From contig JAAFKL010000129.1 in the NCBI GenBank assembly GCA_021399405.1, forward strand, positions 1 to 16,673: a DNA stretch of 16,673 bases, read 5' to 3'. Shown here piece by piece: positions 13,661 to 16,673 of the stretch (its first letter is position 1; each line of letters begins with the position of its first letter). The DNA comes from Candidatus Heimdallarchaeota archaeon (GTDB lineage: Archaea > Asgardarchaeota > Heimdallarchaeia > Heimdallarchaeales > Kariarchaeaceae). Under the pieces are notes generated by a model. The model was not told where the DNA came from, did no database searches, and was given only the letters and a program-made list of their open reading frames with translations. Both the position numbers and the translations under genes were made by a program.

Positions 13661-16004
13661 GATCTTTTAAGTGGGGTGGTAAATTTGGCCACCAATTCAT
13701 CTTCTCTGCAAAGCTCATGATTGCTGGAACTAATAATGTCCTAACGACAAAAGTATCCATTAATATAGAAAATGCAAGTACAAATCCAAATTGAACTAAA
13801 ATGTAACTCGATGAAAACATCATACCTCCAAATGCAATAGTCATGATAATTCCTGCACCTGTGATGATTCTGGCTGTTTTATCCAAACCTTCTGCAATTG
13901 CCTCGTCATTTTCCATTCCATTCCAAACATTCTCACGGATCCTTTCTATTGTAAAGATATCATAATCAATCCCTAGTCCCAGAATTATGCTAAATGACAT
14001 CACTGGAACCATCCAAAAAGTAACTTCTATGTTATCTAATGCAGGGAAGAGATCATTCAAGAACGTATCATATTCAAAAACTACAGTAGCAGCTCCATAA
14101 ATGAAAGATATTGTCAAAGCGATTGTTGCAATCAACCTAGCTGGAAGAATTACTGCCCGAAACATCAGACCTATGAAAATATAAATTCCTATTACTACAA
14201 ATAATATCATCATTGGAAATAAATCATACGTACTTGCGATCATATCAGAACTCTCAGCGGTGATTCCTGTAAAGCCATATTCAAAATCATTTATGAGTGT
14301 TTGATCAGCTATTCGTTTTAAATCCTTAAGCAGATCAGATGCAGCCGGTGAGGAGGGATCAACGGGCAATACAATTTCAATGAATGCAGAATTATTTAAC
14401 GCATTTACATATTGTGGAGCAAAATTTCGGTAATTCATCGCATCTTGTGAATCATATATTGTATTATTATCCGCTGCATTTGGATAAAGAAGGGCTTGAG
14501 AAAGAAAATATCCAATTCGAATCCCTCCAACCGAGACATGTGAATTAAAATTAATCCGCTCAAGTTGCGTTTCACTTATCGCTGCAGCTATGAAACCATC
14601 TATTTTATCAAAAGTATTTTCACCCCAAGCATCATTATCATTTGGAACAACTATTAATGTTACAGGACTGATTATACCAGGACCAAAGTGTTGCTCCAAT
14701 AATTCAAAACCACTTTCTGAACTTGAACCTCTTGGAGAAAAGAAAGCAGTCTCAGCACGTGGGTTTGAATTTACAATTTGAGCTGCCAAAGGCAATGTAA
14801 GTAATAATACAGCACCTAAAATTAAGCCGTTCCGTTTTGTAGCAAATTTTCCAACCCTATAAAATATACCTCTTTTTGTTTGTACAGTATCACTATCAGG
14901 TTGAGGAGATGATTTAGAATCTTCAATCTCAGAAGTACGGTCTTTTTCAACATACTTACCAATCAAAAGAAGTAGAGCAGGTGTTAAGGTCAAATTAATT
15001 GCAAGAAGAATTAAAATCGCAACAGAAATTGAAATACCTACTGAAGATAGAATGCTGATGGGGAAGAATGCTAAACCTACAAGTGCAATTGTCAGAGTCA
15101 AACCACTTGTAAATACAGTGTGCCCTGCGTGTTCTAGCATTTTACTAACTGAATCATCAACAGATTTACCGTTCAAACGTTCTTCTCTAAATCGAGTGAG
15201 TAAAAATAGAGAATAATCTACTCCGACACCTAAAGTCATACTAATTATAACACTTGGGACGAATGACTGTATTTCTATTCCAGTTGAAACGACTATTCTT
15301 TCGAGTGTTGCAAAGGTAAGACCTATTGTAAGAGCAATTGGAGCCAAGGTTATAGGAAAATAACGATAATTTCTAAGAAGTATTAACAATGCAATAAAAA
15401 CGATTGGGATTACGATAGCGTCAATTGTTGCTAGATCACGTTCAATAGATTCATCTGTATCGGCCTGTAACTCCCCAAATCCAGTAGTATAAACCTTGAA
15501 TGAATTAATTTCATAAGATGAGATGTGTTCTCGTATCACTTCTGTAGATTCTTTTTGAAATTCACTATCTCCATCAAGGGACAGGATTATAATACTTGTA
15601 CTGAGATCAGTTGAGACAAAACCATCTTTGAAATCATCGAGCTCTGTACCCGCAAACAAAAAGTATCCTTGAGCTGAAACAAGCTTACTACCATATTCAT
15701 GCTGAATATCACTCGTAATATCAATCGTAAATTGTGTAAATTCAGCTGTCAATATATTTGAACCAGGATTGGTGGCGACGAGAATATGTGAAATCTGCTC
15801 TTCACGTTCTGGGAAATATTCGGTGAGTAGGGCATTTGCCTTATATGCGTCAGTTCCTTCAGGAGCAGAAAAATTATTCGTAGTAACATTAAAGAAATTA
15901 CCTGCGAAAAACACAGTTAAACCTAATCCAATCACGGTCCAAGCTATTATGATTGGGATTTTTTGTTTGTTTAATAAATTTGTATATTTTGTTGAGAATG
16001 CCAT
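13656..16004 (-). CDS. MMPL/RND family membrane transporter
   Basis: A 782-residue RND-superfamily protein of the MMPL (MmpL/HAE2-HAE3-like) type with two homologous halves. Each half has one helix, a large extracytoplasmic porter loop, then five helices, giving about 12 membrane segments. The charged Asp-Tyr pairs thought to carry protons are present in both: Asp263-Tyr264 in GVGVDYSLFL and Asp680-Tyr681 in GLGIDYDIF. A hydrophilic linker rich in Ser/Asp (about 351-380) joins the halves, and the end NWWPNLP is common in the family. Such proteins export lipids, hydrophobic compounds or drugs using the ion gradient; the substrate is unknown. The third in-frame ATG (16004) is preferred because AGAGGT lies 6 nt before it; the longer frame opens at 16037 without a ribosome site. 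The promoter carries a perfect inverted repeat, and a divergent winged-helix gene is the likely regulator. Confidence 0.9.
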   Translation of the reverse strand: MAFSTKYTNLLNKQKIPIIIAWTVIGLGLTVFFAGNFFNVTTNNFSAPEGTDAYKANALLTEYFPEREEQISHILVATNPGSNILTAEFTQFTIDITSDIQHEYGSKLVSAQGYFLFAGTELDDFKDGFVSTDLSTSIIILSLDGDSEFQKESTEVIREHISSYEINSFKVYTTGFGELQADTDESIERDLATIDAIVIPIVFIALLILLRNYRYFPITLAPIALTIGLTFATLERIVVSTGIEIQSFVPSVIISMTLGVGVDYSLFLLTRFREERLNGKSVDDSVSKMLEHAGHTVFTSGLTLTIALVGLAFFPISILSSVGISISVAILILLAINLTLTPALLLLIGKYVEKDRTSEIEDSKSSPQPDSDTVQTKRGIFYRVGKFATKRNGLILGAVLLLTLPLAAQIVNSNPRAETAFFSPRGSSSESGFELLEQHFGPGIISPVTLIVVPNDNDAWGENTFDKIDGFIAAAISETQLERINFNSHVSVGGIRIGYFLSQALLYPNAADNNTIYDSQDAMNYRNFAPQYVNALNNSAFIEIVLPVDPSSPAASDLLKDLKRIADQTLINDFEYGFTGITAESSDMIASTYDLFPMMILFVVIGIYIFIGLMFRAVILPARLIATIALTISFIYGAATVVFEYDTFLNDLFPALDNIEVTFWMVPVMSFSIILGLGIDYDIFTIERIRENVWNGMENDEAIAEGLDKTARIITGAGIIMTIAFGGMMFSSSYILVQFGFVLAFSILMDTFVVRTLLVPAIMSFAEKMNWWPNLPPHLKDQ

Positions 16005-16010
16005 ATTAAT

Positions 16011-16017
16011 ACCTCTC
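16011..16017 (-). promoter_or_regulatory. Shine-Dalgarno that sets the MMPL start
   Basis: GAGAGGT on the minus strand, 6 nt before the third in-frame ATG (16004). Neither earlier ATG (16037 and 16019) has such a site. Confidence 0.6.
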
Positions 16018-16067
16018 ATATTGATTTTAAGTATCATTCGCTGCTATACAATTTGACACTCAAAGCC

Positions 16068-16084
16068 ATTCCAATTATTGGAAT
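16068..16084. promoter_or_regulatory. Inverted repeat 8-1-8, candidate operator of the MMPL gene
   Basis: ATTCCAAT-T-ATTGGAAT has perfect 8-nt arms around one base. It lies between the putative MMPL TATA box (16091-16100) and its predicted transcription start near 16069, the usual place for an archaeal repressor site. The divergent winged-helix protein is the obvious candidate to bind it. Confidence 0.6.
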
Positions 16085-16090
16085 AACTTA

Positions 16091-16100
16091 TTATAAATAT
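16091..16100 (-). promoter_or_regulatory. Putative TATA box of the MMPL gene
   Basis: On the minus strand this reads ATATTTATAA. It predicts a start near 16069 and a leader of about 65 nt that includes the GAGAGGT ribosome site. Confidence 0.5.
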
Positions 16101-16134
16101 TTACATTCAATTGGTGCAAAAATTGTAATATAAC

Positions 16135-16144
16135 TTTATAAATA
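16135..16144 (+). promoter_or_regulatory. Putative TATA box of the winged-helix gene
   Basis: TTTATAAATA is a near-consensus archaeal TATA box. It predicts a start near 16167 and a leader of about 25 nt before the ATG at 16192. It is back to back with the MMPL promoter, 35 bp away. Confidence 0.55.
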
Positions 16145-16191
16145 TTGGAGCACAAACCAAATAGCATATTAATAGATAAACAGAACTTATT

Positions 16192-16673
16192 ATGAAATAC
16201 ATGACAAGTATGACAGAAATCCGTAGGAATATGGAGGAAATTGATCTTAGTGATATACTGTCTATTGATGTCACAGAAATGCTAATTATGCAAAATCTAA
16301 TGCGTTATCCAGATTCCAAACTAATGGCTATCGATCTAAAAAATATCCTAAACAGTATGTTCACGGGTAAAAAGAAGATTTCAACTAGCAGTTTTTATAA
16401 TAAATTGAAGAAGTTGAAAAAACAAGGTTTCATCAAATATTATCAAGATAAAAGTGGGAAGATGCAAGGTCTTGAAAACACAGAAAAAGCCAACTTAGCA
16501 ATTCAAGAAATCAAAAAACTTTCTATTTTCGCCACTAGCGATATTTTTGACTATTTAGAAGAAATTATCCCATCATTTCTGAAAGAAGCAAAGATTGATT
16601 ATCAAGGTCAACCAATTTATGAGAATTTGTTGTTTATCAATCTTGAAGATGGGTTGGACGCCAGAGTTATGAA
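16192..16673 (+). CDS. Winged-helix DNA-binding protein, 3' end cut by the window
   Basis: The frame is open from the ATG at 16192 to the window edge, 160 codons without a stop. Residues about 20-105 look like a PadR/ArsR-like winged helix: a helical start (DILSIDVTEMLIMQNLMRYP), a recognition-helix part (STSSFYNKLKKLKKQGFIKY) and a wing (YYQDKSGKMQGLENTEKANL). The following IKKLSIFATSDIFDYLEEII is helical and acidic, and the last visible stretch (QPIYENLLFINLEDGLDARV) begins a further region I cannot classify. It is divergent from the MMPL transporter and the only regulator next to it, so it probably controls that gene through the 16068-16084 inverted repeat. Three Met codons lie in the first seven; 16192 fits the TATA spacing but 16201 or 16210 cannot be excluded. 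Confidence 0.72.
   Translation, partial: MKYMTSMTEIRRNMEEIDLSDILSIDVTEMLIMQNLMRYPDSKLMAIDLKNILNSMFTGKKKISTSSFYNKLKKLKKQGFIKYYQDKSGKMQGLENTEKANLAIQEIKKLSIFATSDIFDYLEEIIPSFLKEAKIDYQGQPIYENLLFINLEDGLDARVM

Noticed and set aside
16005..16037. Longer N-terminus of the MMPL protein from the ATG at 16037
   Set aside because: The extra 11 residues have no upstream ribosome site, while GAGAGGT lies 6 nt before the ATG at 16004.
15769..16056. 95-codon plus-strand reading frame
   Set aside because: It is antisense to the start of the MMPL gene and has no promoter or ribosome site of its own.
1..16673. Mobile elements, CRISPR array or integration site
   Set aside because: No transposase or integrase, no regularly spaced direct repeats and no tRNA boundary were seen, and base composition looks even throughout.

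Overview
The window looks like chromosomal DNA from an archaeon, with Asgard archaea (a Heimdallarchaeia-like lineage) as the best guess. The signs are AT-rich DNA, TATA-like boxes upstream of genes, T-rich gene ends, a surface protein with a PGF-CTERM-like tail, a small HTH/Zn-ribbon regulator of a type common in archaea, an Lrp/AsnC regulator and a winged-helix regulator. No rRNA, tRNA or other phylogenetic marker is present, so the lineage is inference. Thirteen protein genes are supported; the first and last are cut by the window edges.

Layout. (1) 1-1695 (+): 3' part of a family-5 (peptide/oligopeptide) ABC substrate-binding protein with a C-terminal surface-sorting tail. (2) 1807-2700 (-): nitrilase-superfamily amidase, divergent from a plus-strand pair at 2871-4462 made of a CE4-fold (imidase/polysaccharide deacetylase-like) hydrolase and an SDR oxidoreductase. 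(3) 4486-9287 (-): a four-gene operon, in transcription order class III aminotransferase, NylC-like P1 hydrolase, DmpA/BapA-like P1 hydrolase and M20 amidohydrolase. An Lrp/AsnC regulator (9622-10113, +) is divergent from it across a 334-bp control region. (4) 10128-11354 (-): exported, C-terminally anchored serine hydrolase of the beta-lactamase fold, divergent from a YtcJ-type amidohydrolase (11531-13153, +). (5) 13295-13582 (+): HTH/Zn-ribbon regulator. (6) 13656-16004 (-): MMPL/RND transporter, divergent from a truncated winged-helix protein (16192 to the edge).

How it may work together. Six to seven amide- or imide-bond hydrolases of different folds lie in about 11 kb with a peptide-binding protein, an omega/alpha-amino acid aminotransferase and an amino-acid-responsive type of regulator. 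The simplest reading is a scavenging island: an exported hydrolase and a binding protein deliver unusual amides (D-amino acid or beta/omega-amino acid peptides, cyclic imides), cytoplasmic P1, M20, nitrilase and CE4 enzymes open them, and the aminotransferase feeds nitrogen and carbon into central metabolism. The gene classes overlap with those of bacterial nylon-oligomer breakdown (beta-lactamase-fold NylB, P1-family NylC, aminotransferase NylD). That is a family-level parallel, not evidence of nylon as substrate.

The clearest regulatory signals are a perfect 16-bp palindrome before the Lrp gene, with a 13/16 copy before the aminotransferase operon, and a perfect 8+1+8 inverted repeat in the MMPL promoter. 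No mobile element, CRISPR array or RNA gene was seen.
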